This document shows, in pieces, positions 1 through 5,852 of a stretch of DNA of 5,957 nt (position 1 is the first letter of the stretch; each line of letters starts with the position of its first letter). The stretch covers positions 1 through 5,957 of the forward strand of contig JAFUXY010000127.1 of the NCBI GenBank assembly GCA_017477005.1, in the 5' to 3' direction. Position numbers and translations under genes: made by a program. Origin of the DNA: Lachnospiraceae bacterium (lineage in GTDB: Bacteria > Bacillota > Clostridia > Lachnospirales > Lachnospiraceae). The notes under the pieces were generated by a model, which saw nothing but the letters and a program-made list of their open reading frames with translations, was not told where the DNA came from and did no database searches.

Positions 1-194
1 ACATCGCTCTGTATGAACGCAATATGAAACAGATTGAATCCGCAGTAGCGGCCAACGAAAAGCTGATCGTGGCATTGGATGAAATGAGTCTGGAATTGGC
101 CAGCTCAAAGGAACTGCCAGAGGAGGCGGCCGGTGGCGGCGCCCTGTTGGATGAGATACAACGACTGACAGACCAGGTGCGGCTCTATACCTGA
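1..194 (+). CDS. 3' end of an unrecognised helical protein (partial)
   Basis: The reading frame that starts at base 3 stays open for 63 codons and stops at TGA 192-194; the other two forward frames close within 30 bases. The visible C-terminus begins IALYERNMKQIESAVAANEK and ends LLDEIQRLTDQVRLYT. It is rich in Glu, Leu, Ala and Gln with a heptad-like spacing, so it is probably alpha-helical or coiled coil, broken by a Gly/Ala/Glu-rich hinge (about EEAAGGG). There is no membrane segment in this part. The stop lies 20 bases before the next gene, which suggests an operon with the vWA and TelA genes. In many Bacillota telA has a small partner gene (the XpaC/YaaN and YceG/YceH pairs), but this tail does not match any partner I can recall, so I do not name it. 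Confidence 0.75.
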   Translation, partial: IALYERNMKQIESAVAANEKLIVALDEMSLELASSKELPEEAAGGGALLDEIQRLTDQVRLYT

Positions 195-205
195 TCTATC
201 GGTTT

Positions 206-212
206 GGGAGGA
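206..212 (+). promoter_or_regulatory. Ribosome binding site of the vWA gene
   Basis: GGGAGGA lies just upstream of two adjacent ATG codons at 215 and 218. From GGGAGG the spacer is 3 bases to ATG 215 and 6 bases to ATG 218. The second ATG is therefore the better-spaced start; the protein would begin MSHKKNN rather than MMSHKKNN. Confidence 0.65.
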
Positions 213-214
213 TA

Positions 215-1903
215 ATGATGAGCCACAAAAAAAATAATATTGGTACTCTGTTGCTGCTCGGAATCGTCGTGCTTGCAGCGATTTTCGGCGGCCTGTTTGT
301 TTCACGCAATTTGAAAAAAAGCACAAAAACGGTGAGCCGGGAATCGGCGCTGAATTCGCTCGAGCGAATGGTGGAACGCATCGAACCGGCAACCGGCACG
401 CCTCAAAAGGGCATGGTGGAATACCAGGAAGAGGATACGACCTACCAAGAGCTGCCGGACTTGAAGAAGGATTCTATTGTCGTTCCGGCCTCCGGAGACA
501 ATGTCGCGGAGATTTTTGCTTCTTCTGAAAAGACCGGCACCGGAAGGGACGGCTATCTGCGGGAGATGGCGGTTGCTTACAATGCTTCAAAAACCCAGGT
601 GAACGGCTCCACGGCATCGATTGCGCTGCGTACGGTTGCCTCCGGCCAGCAGGTCGATTATGTAGCGTCGGGGAAATATGTCCCGGACGCGGTTTCTCCG
701 TCAAGCGACCTGTTCATCAAAATGATGGAAGCCAAGGGCGTGGAAACGGATTACATTTCACAATCCCTGGTCGAGAATTATGCCGGGATCGTAATGCCCA
801 AAAAGGTATTCAACAACATCAAAGAAACCTACGGCTCTGTCGATGTGAAGACGATCGCGCAGGCGACTTCGGATGAGATGATCGTCATGGGTTATACGAA
901 TCCGTTTACCAGCGCCGCGGGAATGAACTTTCTGGTATCGCTTTTGGATTCGTACGACAGCGGCAGTATCCTTTCGGACAAGGCCGCCAAGGGATTTTCT
1001 TCCTTCCAATCCAAGATACCCTTCGTCTCTATGACGACGGGACAGATGCGGAGCGCCGCGGAACGGGGCACCTTCGATGCCTTTGTGTCCGAGTACCAGA
1101 CCTATCGCAGCGACGCCAACCTGTCTCAAAACTATGAGTTCGTACCTTATGGATATCCCCACAACAATCCTTTGGTGGCGGTATCCCAGGACGGCGACAA
1201 ACGCGCTATTTTGCAGAGCTTTGCCGGATATTGCGAGCAGAACGGCGGCAAGCTGGCGATGCAGGACGGCTTCAACGCCGCGCCAGAAGGATATACGGAA
1301 ATGGCTGCGGATTATTCTGGAGACGATCTGATCGCGGCCCAGAAATTATATAAGGAAAACAAGGATCAGGTGCCGATCGTCTGTGTCTTTGTGGCGGACG
1401 TATCGGGCAGTATGGATGGCGAGCCTTTGAATATGCTCAAAAATTCATTAGTAAATTCCATCCAATATATCAATTCCGACAACTATATCGGGCTTGTGAG
1501 CTATTCGGATGATGTGACGATCGAATTGCCGATCGCCCAGTTTGATATGAACCAGCAATCCCTCTTCAAAGGGACGGTGGACGCTCTGTGGGCGAACGGC
1601 GGCACAGCGACCTTTGACGCAGTCTGCGTGGCGCTCGATATGGTCGAAAAGCAGCTTCAAGATCTGCCGGACGCAAAGCCGATCGTCTTTGTTTTAAGCG
1701 ATGGCGAGACGAACCGCGGCTATTCGTTGTCCGATATCCAGGGCGTGGTGTCGGGGCTCAAGGTGCCGGTGTATACGATTTGTTACAACGGGGATTTCGA
1801 GGCGATGGAGGAATTGTCCGGGATCAACGAGGGCGTGAATATCAATGCAGACACCGACGATGTGGTCTATCAGCTGCGGCAGTTGTTCAATGCTTCCATG
1901 TAA
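215..1903 (+). CDS. Membrane-anchored solute-binding-like / von Willebrand A domain protein
   Basis: Numbered from ATG 215 (562 residues); ATG 218 fits the ribosome site slightly better. Residues about 9-29 form one hydrophobic segment without a lipobox cysteine, so it is a signal anchor. A charged linker follows to about residue 85. Residues about 88-360 resemble a type-2 periplasmic solute-binding protein (for example the stretch YTNPFTSAAGMNFLVSLL at 227-244). Residues about 387-560 are a vWA domain with a complete MIDAS site: D395, S397 and S399 in DVSGSM, T464 in GGTAT and D496 in LSDGETN, so divalent-metal binding is expected. Solute-binding plus vWA fusions are known as a protein class, but their ligand is generally undefined. 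Its place directly before telA suggests a role in envelope or toxic-anion stress; that is inference. The charge pattern makes its topology uncertain. Confidence 0.9.
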   Translation: MMSHKKNNIGTLLLLGIVVLAAIFGGLFVSRNLKKSTKTVSRESALNSLERMVERIEPATGTPQKGMVEYQEEDTTYQELPDLKKDSIVVPASGDNVAEIFASSEKTGTGRDGYLREMAVAYNASKTQVNGSTASIALRTVASGQQVDYVASGKYVPDAVSPSSDLFIKMMEAKGVETDYISQSLVENYAGIVMPKKVFNNIKETYGSVDVKTIAQATSDEMIVMGYTNPFTSAAGMNFLVSLLDSYDSGSILSDKAAKGFSSFQSKIPFVSMTTGQMRSAAERGTFDAFVSEYQTYRSDANLSQNYEFVPYGYPHNNPLVAVSQDGDKRAILQSFAGYCEQNGGKLAMQDGFNAAPEGYTEMAADYSGDDLIAAQKLYKENKDQVPIVCVFVADVSGSMDGEPLNMLKNSLVNSIQYINSDNYIGLVSYSDDVTIELPIAQFDMNQQSLFKGTVDALWANGGTATFDAVCVALDMVEKQLQDLPDAKPIVFVLSDGETNRGYSLSDIQGVVSGLKVPVYTICYNGDFEAMEELSGINEGVNINADTDDVVYQLRQLFNASM

Positions 1904-1982
1904 AAATGCAAAGCAGGTTTGCCCTGCGGCACGAAGCCATCCGTTGGCATCATTTTGTACCAAGGATATGTACATATAATAT

Positions 1983-1989
1983 AGGAGGG
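1983..1989 (+). promoter_or_regulatory. Ribosome binding site of telA
   Basis: AGGAGGG lies 4 bases before ATG 1994 and fixes this start, which gives a normal TelA N-terminus (MAGFSLELPTEEEV). It sits at the end of a 90-base gap that holds no other gene. Confidence 0.75.
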
Positions 1990-1993
1990 AACT

Positions 1994-3166
1994 ATGGCGG
2001 GATTTTCGTTGGAGCTTCCCACTGAGGAGGAAGTCAAAAAAGAAGTAGCGGCCCTGGTCGCGCCGACTACCAAGGAAGAGGTGCTTATCTCCGATACCGC
2101 TTCTTTGCGGGCGGATCAGATCATGGACGTGGATCTGGATTCGATCGAACAGAGAAAGGAATTCACCGATGTGATCCAGTCCTTTGGGCTGGAGGATATG
2201 CGGACTTGCCGGAGCAAAAACGCCATCCTGCAGAAGCGGATCGGCACTTTTGAAAAGCAGGGCAGCGAGAGCGGCGCCGTGGCTAAGGGTTTGGAGGATC
2301 TGACGATCCGTATGAAAGATATGGATCCCTCCGGCATCGATTTTGCAAAGCAAGGGCCGATCGGCAAGCTCTTCAATCCGGCCCGGCGTTATTTTGAAAA
2401 ATACAAGACAGCCGACCAGGAAATCGGTGCGATTGTGGAATCTCTCGAAAAAGGAAAAAAGGCACTGACAAACGACAATGTGACCCTTGAAATCGAAGAG
2501 ACCGAGATGCGTCAAATGACCAAAAAGATGCAGACCAACATCGAGCTCGGGATGAAGCTTGACGAAAGCCTGTCCATTGCGGTGGCAGAGGCAAAGGTCA
2601 AGGGAGAGGATCCAGAAAAAATCCAGTTTGTCGAGGAGGAAATTTTGTTTCCGCTGCGGCAGCGGATCGAGGATTTCCAGCAGATTCAGGTCGTAGACCA
2701 ACAGGGGATCGTGGCGATGGAGCTGATTCGCCGCAACAATCGCGAGCTGATCCGCTCGGTCGAACGCGCGCAGAATGTGACAGTAACGGCGCTGCGTACG
2801 GCTGTGACGGTGGCCGGTGCGTTGTACAACCAGCGGATCGTCCTTGAAAAAGTGGGCGCCCTGAACGACACGACCAACAAGATGATCGCTGCTACCTCGC
2901 ATATGCTCAAGGAGCAGGGCGTTGCGATCCAGGAACAGGCGACGGAAGCATCCGTTTCGCCGGAGACTCTGAAAGAGTCCTTCCGGGAAACCCTTTCGGC
3001 CTTGGATGATCTGAGCCGTTATCGGCAGGAGGCGCTGCCTCGTATGCGCCAGACCATCGACGCTTTCCAGGAATTGGCGATCGAAGGGGAATCGCAGATT
3101 TCCCGACTCGAGCGGCAGCCGTTTAGATTTTTTGTAACTATTCACATAAAGGATGTCAACCGATGA
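1994..3166 (+). CDS. telA: Toxic anion resistance protein, TelA/KlaA family
   Basis: The 390-residue protein is highly charged and almost wholly helical, with no signal peptide or membrane segment, so it is cytoplasmic. It has the hallmark TelA (PF05816) core: VVDQQGIVAMELIRRNNREL from residue 233, then a conserved block through ALYNQRIVLEKV (about 276-287). The length is normal for the family (about 350-400). The family is named for the TelA/KlaA tellurite-resistance protein of plasmid RK2; chromosomal members in Gram-positive bacteria are linked to tolerance of oxyanions and cell-envelope antimicrobials, but the biochemical activity is unknown. The last 14 residues (from F377) come from AT-rich DNA and do not look like the usual TelA end, so the natural stop may have been lost. 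The stop overlaps the galM start by 4 bases. The vWA gene upstream is the likely functional partner. Confidence 0.93.
   Translation: MAGFSLELPTEEEVKKEVAALVAPTTKEEVLISDTASLRADQIMDVDLDSIEQRKEFTDVIQSFGLEDMRTCRSKNAILQKRIGTFEKQGSESGAVAKGLEDLTIRMKDMDPSGIDFAKQGPIGKLFNPARRYFEKYKTADQEIGAIVESLEKGKKALTNDNVTLEIEETEMRQMTKKMQTNIELGMKLDESLSIAVAEAKVKGEDPEKIQFVEEEILFPLRQRIEDFQQIQVVDQQGIVAMELIRRNNRELIRSVERAQNVTVTALRTAVTVAGALYNQRIVLEKVGALNDTTNKMIAATSHMLKEQGVAIQEQATEASVSPETLKESFRETLSALDDLSRYRQEALPRMRQTIDAFQELAIEGESQISRLERQPFRFFVTIHIKDVNR
3148..3166 (+). promoter_or_regulatory. telA-galM coupling junction (SD plus ATGA overlap)
   Basis: AAAGGA at 3148-3153 lies 9 bases before ATG 3163, and that ATG overlaps the telA stop TGA 3164-3166 as ATGA. 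A ribosome ending telA can restart directly on galM. Another ATG at 3153 is in a different frame, overlaps the ribosome site itself and opens only a short frame. Confidence 0.75.
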
Positions 3167-4236
3167 AACAAGAACTGTGGGGACAAACCCCGAAGGGGGA
3201 GGATATTCTGATCTACTCCCTCGAAGATCCGAAGGGCGGCATCCGCGCCAAGGTCTTGAATTATGGTGCGGTTTTGTATTCTCTCGAAATCCCCGAAAAA
3301 GACGGCGGCTATCGGGATGTGGTTTTGGGCTTTGACAGGCTCGAGGATTATTTTGAAAACGGCAGCTACTACGGCGCGCTCGTGGCTCGCTGCGCCAACC
3401 GAATCGGCGGAGCGAAGATTACCTTGGATGGGAAGACCTACGAACTCGACAAAAACGATGGAAACAACAACCTCCACAGCGGGTTTCATCCGCTCTGCAA
3501 GCGGGTGTGGCCGGTGAAGGCTTATTCAGACAATGCGATCACGTTCTCCTATGAAAGCCCGGATCTGGATATGGGCTTTCCGGGGCAGCTTCACATCGAT
3601 GTGACGTACACGCTTTCGGAGGACGCGCTGATCATTGATTACCATGGACTTTCGGACGCAGATACCGTGTTCAACCTGACCAACCACAGCTATTTCAATC
3701 TGAAGGGAGCCGGAGAAGGCACGATTTTGGACCACAAACTCTTCCTCTACGCCGACCAATTCACCTGCACCGATGCGGAATCGGTGGCGACCGGAGAAAT
3801 CCGCGAGGTCGCCGGTACTCCGATGGATTTTCGGGAAGGAAAGGTGGTTGGAGACGATATAGAAGCGGATTATGACCAGATCCAACTCGGGCGGGGCTTC
3901 GACCACAATTTCATTCTTTCCAAGGATGCTTCGCATAGGGCAGAGGAATTTGGGACAAAGGACGTTTCGCTTTCGCATGCCGCGAAGCTCGTAGCGCCGG
4001 AAGGGGATATCACGCTCAATGTGTACACGGATCGTCCGTGCGCGCAGGTGTATTCCGGGAATTTTATTACGGGCGAAGACGTGGGGAAGGGCGGCAAGGT
4101 CTATCCGCACCGAGGCGGACTTGCGATCGAAACGCAGGGGTATCCCAATGCGTTGAATGTGGACGCATTTCCGAATCCGATCATTCGGGCCGAGGAGGAT
4201 ATGTATTTACGAACAGTGTATCGGTTCACGTATTAA
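3163..4236 (+). CDS. galM: Galactose mutarotase (aldose 1-epimerase)
   Basis: It catalyses the interconversion of alpha and beta anomers of aldoses such as galactose, in the cytoplasm, feeding the Leloir pathway. The 357 residues match the family length. Visible family motifs and likely active-site residues: R80 in ANRIGG, H105 in NNNLHSG, H175 in NHSYFNL (probable general acid), D247 in GFDHNF and E323 in AIETQGYPNALN (probable general base). All key positions are intact, so the enzyme should be active. The C-terminus TVYRFTY fits the family. No other galactose gene is in view; galM is instead coupled to telA by an ATGA overlap. Its 3' end, from an internal ATG at 4201 preceded by AGGAGG, appears to be the parent of the 43-base repeats that follow. 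Confidence 0.96.
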   Translation: MKQELWGQTPKGEDILIYSLEDPKGGIRAKVLNYGAVLYSLEIPEKDGGYRDVVLGFDRLEDYFENGSYYGALVARCANRIGGAKITLDGKTYELDKNDGNNNLHSGFHPLCKRVWPVKAYSDNAITFSYESPDLDMGFPGQLHIDVTYTLSEDALIIDYHGLSDADTVFNLTNHSYFNLKGAGEGTILDHKLFLYADQFTCTDAESVATGEIREVAGTPMDFREGKVVGDDIEADYDQIQLGRGFDHNFILSKDASHRAEEFGTKDVSLSHAAKLVAPEGDITLNVYTDRPCAQVYSGNFITGEDVGKGGKVYPHRGGLAIETQGYPNALNVDAFPNPIIRAEEDMYLRTVYRFTY

Positions 4237-4243
4237 GGGGGTG

Positions 4244-4279
4244 ATGAATCGGGACGCTCTGATCCGATTCACGTACTAA
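4244..4279 (+). CDS. Micro-ORF 1, peptide MNRDALIRFTY
   Basis: ATG 4244 opens 11 codons ending at TAA 4277-4279. It follows the galM stop by 7 bases and is preceded by AAGGGGGTG, which is strongly complementary to the 16S rRNA 3' end but lies very close to the ATG. The peptide ends RFTY like GalM, and the galM copy differs in those codons only by two synonymous changes (CGG/CGA, TAT/TAC). It may be a leader peptide, a coupling relay or a by-product of the duplication. There is no evidence that it is translated. Confidence 0.35.
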   Translation: MNRDALIRFTY

Positions 4280-4314
4280 GGAGGTAATGAATCGGGACGC
4301 TCTGATCCGATTCA
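4245..4314 (+). promoter_or_regulatory. Alternating inverted-repeat arms in the galM-pncB leader
   Basis: TGAATCGG (4245-4252) can pair with CCGATTCA (4264-4271) over 8 bases with an 11-base loop, and the same hairpin recurs at 4288-4295 with 4307-4314. Alternatively CCGATTCA 4264-4271 can pair with TGAATCGG 4288-4295, giving an 8-base stem whose 16-base loop holds the stop and Shine-Dalgarno site. CGGTTCA at 4222-4228 can likewise pair with 4245-4251 using one G-U pair. In the first register the stem covers part of each micro-ORF ATG. The pairing is seen in the sequence; a regulatory role is inference. Confidence 0.45.
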
Positions 4315-4322
4315 CGTACTAA
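4287..4322 (+). CDS. Micro-ORF 2, identical peptide MNRDALIRFTY
   Basis: ATG 4287 opens 11 codons ending at TAA 4320-4322, base-for-base the same as micro-ORF 1 and 43 bases downstream. The preceding TAAGGAGGT (4277-4285) contains the stop of micro-ORF 1 and is a near-perfect anti-16S match. Only one base separates it from the ATG, which is tighter than usual for efficient initiation. Translation is unproven. Confidence 0.35.
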   Translation: MNRDALIRFTY

Positions 4323-4330
4323 AGGAGCGA

Positions 4331-4381
4331 TAACCCGGGACTCACCGGGTCGCAGGTATAGGCGGACGCCTTTGCCATCAC
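4331..4381 (+). promoter_or_regulatory. GC-rich structured 5' leader of pncB
   Basis: ACCCGG 4333-4338 pairs with CCGGGT 4345-4350 (6 bases, 6-base loop). A second possible stem-loop spans 4352-4375: GCAGG with TTTGC at the base (two G-U pairs) and GGC/GCC around GGAC at the tip. No poly-T follows, so it is not an intrinsic terminator. It does not match any riboswitch consensus I can recall. Confidence 0.3.
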
Positions 4382-4387
4382 AGGGGG
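4382..4387 (+). promoter_or_regulatory. Ribosome binding site of pncB
   Basis: AGGGGG lies 8 bases before ATG 4396 and supports that start. A TTG at 4372 in the same frame would add eight residues, but its upstream sequence (GGCGGACGCC) is a poor ribosome site and lies in a probable hairpin. Confidence 0.7.
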
Positions 4388-4395
4388 AAAAAGCT

Positions 4396-5847
4396 ATGAC
4401 GCAGTTTGATCGTCGCAATATCAGCATGATGATGGATCTCTACGAAATGACCATGGCCAATGGGTATTTTTCGGACGAGGATCAGGGAGCGGAGGTCTCG
4501 TTTGACGTGTTCTACCGCAGCAATCCGGACAACGGCGGCTTCGCCATTTTTGCCGGACTCGAACAGATCATTGAGTACATCGAAAATCTTCATTTTGAAA
4601 AGGAAGATATCGATTATTTCCGAAGCCTTTCGCTGTTTCGGGAAGATTTTCTATCGTTCCTCGAAAATTACCGCTTCCGCGGCAGCATGCGCGCGCTCCG
4701 GGAGGGCACGGTCATGTATCCGAACGAGCCGATTCTGACGGTGCGGGCGCCTTTGATCGACGCGCAGCTCATCGAAACGGCAATCCTGGCACAGATCAAT
4801 CACCAATCTCTGGTGGCGACCAAGGCGCAGCGGATCGTTCGCGCGGCCAGAGGACGGGCGGTGTCGGATTTTGGCGCGCGCCGCGCCCACAATATGGACG
4901 CCGCGGTCTACGGCGCAAGGGCGGCCTACATCGGCGGCGCGGTTGGCACAGCAACGGTAATGGCCGGGATGCAGTTTGACATTCCGACAAGCGGCACTAT
5001 GGCGCACAGCTGGGTCATGTATTACGACGACGAATACACTGCGTTCAAAAAATACGCCGAAAAATATCCGAATGCGACGGTGCTTTTGGTGGATACCTAC
5101 GATGTTCTGCGCTCGGGCGTTCCCAATGCGATCCGGGTCGCCAAAGAGGTTTTGGAACCGATGGGAAAGAAGCTTTTGGGCGTGCGTCTCGATTCCGGCG
5201 ACCTGGCGTATCTCTCCAAGAAGGTACGCGCGATGCTTGACGAAGCGGGGCTTTCCGACACAAAGATTATCGCTTCCAACAGCCTCGATGAATACACGAT
5301 CTCCTCGATTTTGAACCAGGGCGGCTGCATCGATTCGTTCGGCGTGGGCGAGCGGATGATTACCGCAAAAAGCGACCCTGTTTTCGGCGCCGTCTACAAA
5401 ATTGTCGAGGTGCGGAAAAACGGCGAGGTGATTCCGAAGATCAAGGTGTCGGAGACCGTGGAAAAGATCACCAACCCGGGCAGCAAAAGATTGTTCCGGG
5501 TCTACGATACCAAGGGAAAGGCGATCGCAGATCTGATTACCCGCTCGGACGAAAATCCAGATATGTCGGCTCCGTTCCGTTATGTGGATCCCAAGAAGCC
5601 GTGGAAGAACCGCTTCTTCACCGACTGCACCTTGAAGGAGCTTCTGGTCGATGTGATCGTAGACGGGAAACGGGTGTATCCGCGCGAGGCCCTGTCGGAT
5701 GTGCGGGATTATGTGAAAAAACAGCTTTCGGACGAAATCTGGCAGGAGGAACAGCGGTTTGAAAATCCGCATACGCATTACCTCGATATGAGTCCGGATT
5801 ATTATGAGCTGAAAATGAGTTTGTTGGACGAAACAAGAGGAAATTGA
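4396..5847 (+). CDS. pncB: Nicotinate phosphoribosyltransferase
   Basis: It makes nicotinate mononucleotide and pyrophosphate from nicotinate and PRPP with ATP hydrolysis, the entry step of the Preiss-Handler NAD salvage route, in the cytoplasm. The 483 residues fit the Gram-positive form. Visible motifs: SDFGARRAH at 157-165 (phosphate and substrate binding), TSGTMAHSW with H204 as the likely phosphorylated histidine, RLDSGDL at 264-270, SNSLDEY around 294-300, and SFGVGERM from 314 for the ribose-phosphate site. All appear intact. The C-terminal stretch FENPHTHYLDMSPDYYELK is typical of this form. ATG 4396 is chosen for its ribosome site; the frame is open upstream to 4306 through the third repeat unit, where the equivalent ATG has become ATA. 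It lies 159 bases after galM and 5 bases before the next gene. Confidence 0.96.
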   Translation: MTQFDRRNISMMMDLYEMTMANGYFSDEDQGAEVSFDVFYRSNPDNGGFAIFAGLEQIIEYIENLHFEKEDIDYFRSLSLFREDFLSFLENYRFRGSMRALREGTVMYPNEPILTVRAPLIDAQLIETAILAQINHQSLVATKAQRIVRAARGRAVSDFGARRAHNMDAAVYGARAAYIGGAVGTATVMAGMQFDIPTSGTMAHSWVMYYDDEYTAFKKYAEKYPNATVLLVDTYDVLRSGVPNAIRVAKEVLEPMGKKLLGVRLDSGDLAYLSKKVRAMLDEAGLSDTKIIASNSLDEYTISSILNQGGCIDSFGVGERMITAKSDPVFGAVYKIVEVRKNGEVIPKIKVSETVEKITNPGSKRLFRVYDTKGKAIADLITRSDENPDMSAPFRYVDPKKPWKNRFFTDCTLKELLVDVIVDGKRVYPREALSDVRDYVKKQLSDEIWQEEQRFENPHTHYLDMSPDYYELKMSLLDETRGN

Positions 5848-5852
5848 CATCT

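Larger units (their letters stand above)
4222..4350 (+). repeat. 43-base tandem repeat, three units, at the galM-pncB junction
   Basis: The units are 4222-4264, 4265-4307 and 4308-4350. Units 1 and 2 agree at 39 of 43 positions, and all four differences are transitions. Unit 3 is identical to unit 2 for its first 15 bases and then diverges, with 29 of 43 positions matching without gaps. Unit 1 begins inside the last codons of galM (CGG TTC ACG TAT TAA). The next 43 bases upstream (4179-4221, inside galM) match only weakly overall (17/43) but have AGGAGG and ATG in exactly the same register. This points to reiteration of the galM 3' end. Because 43 is not a multiple of 3, each unit shifts the reading frame by one. 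Confidence 0.92.

Noticed and set aside
1944..1980. Possible telA promoter: TTGGCA 1944-1949 with TATGTA 1967-1972, or TATAAT 1975-1980
   Set aside because: TTGGCA-17-TATGTA has a weak -10 (3 of 6). The good TATAAT is 25 bases from TTGGCA or 14 from TTGTAC (1955-1960), and it would start transcription on the ribosome site. Not strong enough to annotate.
1694..3145. Long open frame (483 codons) on the minus strand
   Set aside because: It lies wholly antisense to the end of the vWA gene and to telA, has no recognisable domain and a His/Leu/Arg-rich composition typical of a codon-bias shadow.
3153..3335. Alternative small gene starting at ATG 3153
   Set aside because: It overlaps galM in another frame, its start falls on the galM ribosome site, and the product has no recognisable features.
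4331..4350. Hairpin after the repeats as an intrinsic terminator
   Set aside because: The stem is GC-rich but no T-run follows; the sequence continues GC-rich into the pncB ribosome site.
4222..4350. CRISPR array
   Set aside because: The 43-base units are directly abutting with no unique spacers, and only three are present.
4372..4395. TTG 4372 as the start of pncB
   Set aside because: No ribosome site precedes it and it lies in a probable hairpin; ATG 4396 has AGGGGG at 8 bases and gives the normal family N-terminus.
4651..5850. Long open frame (399 codons) on the minus strand
   Set aside because: It is antisense to pncB, which is clearly a real enzyme gene; the product has no family features.
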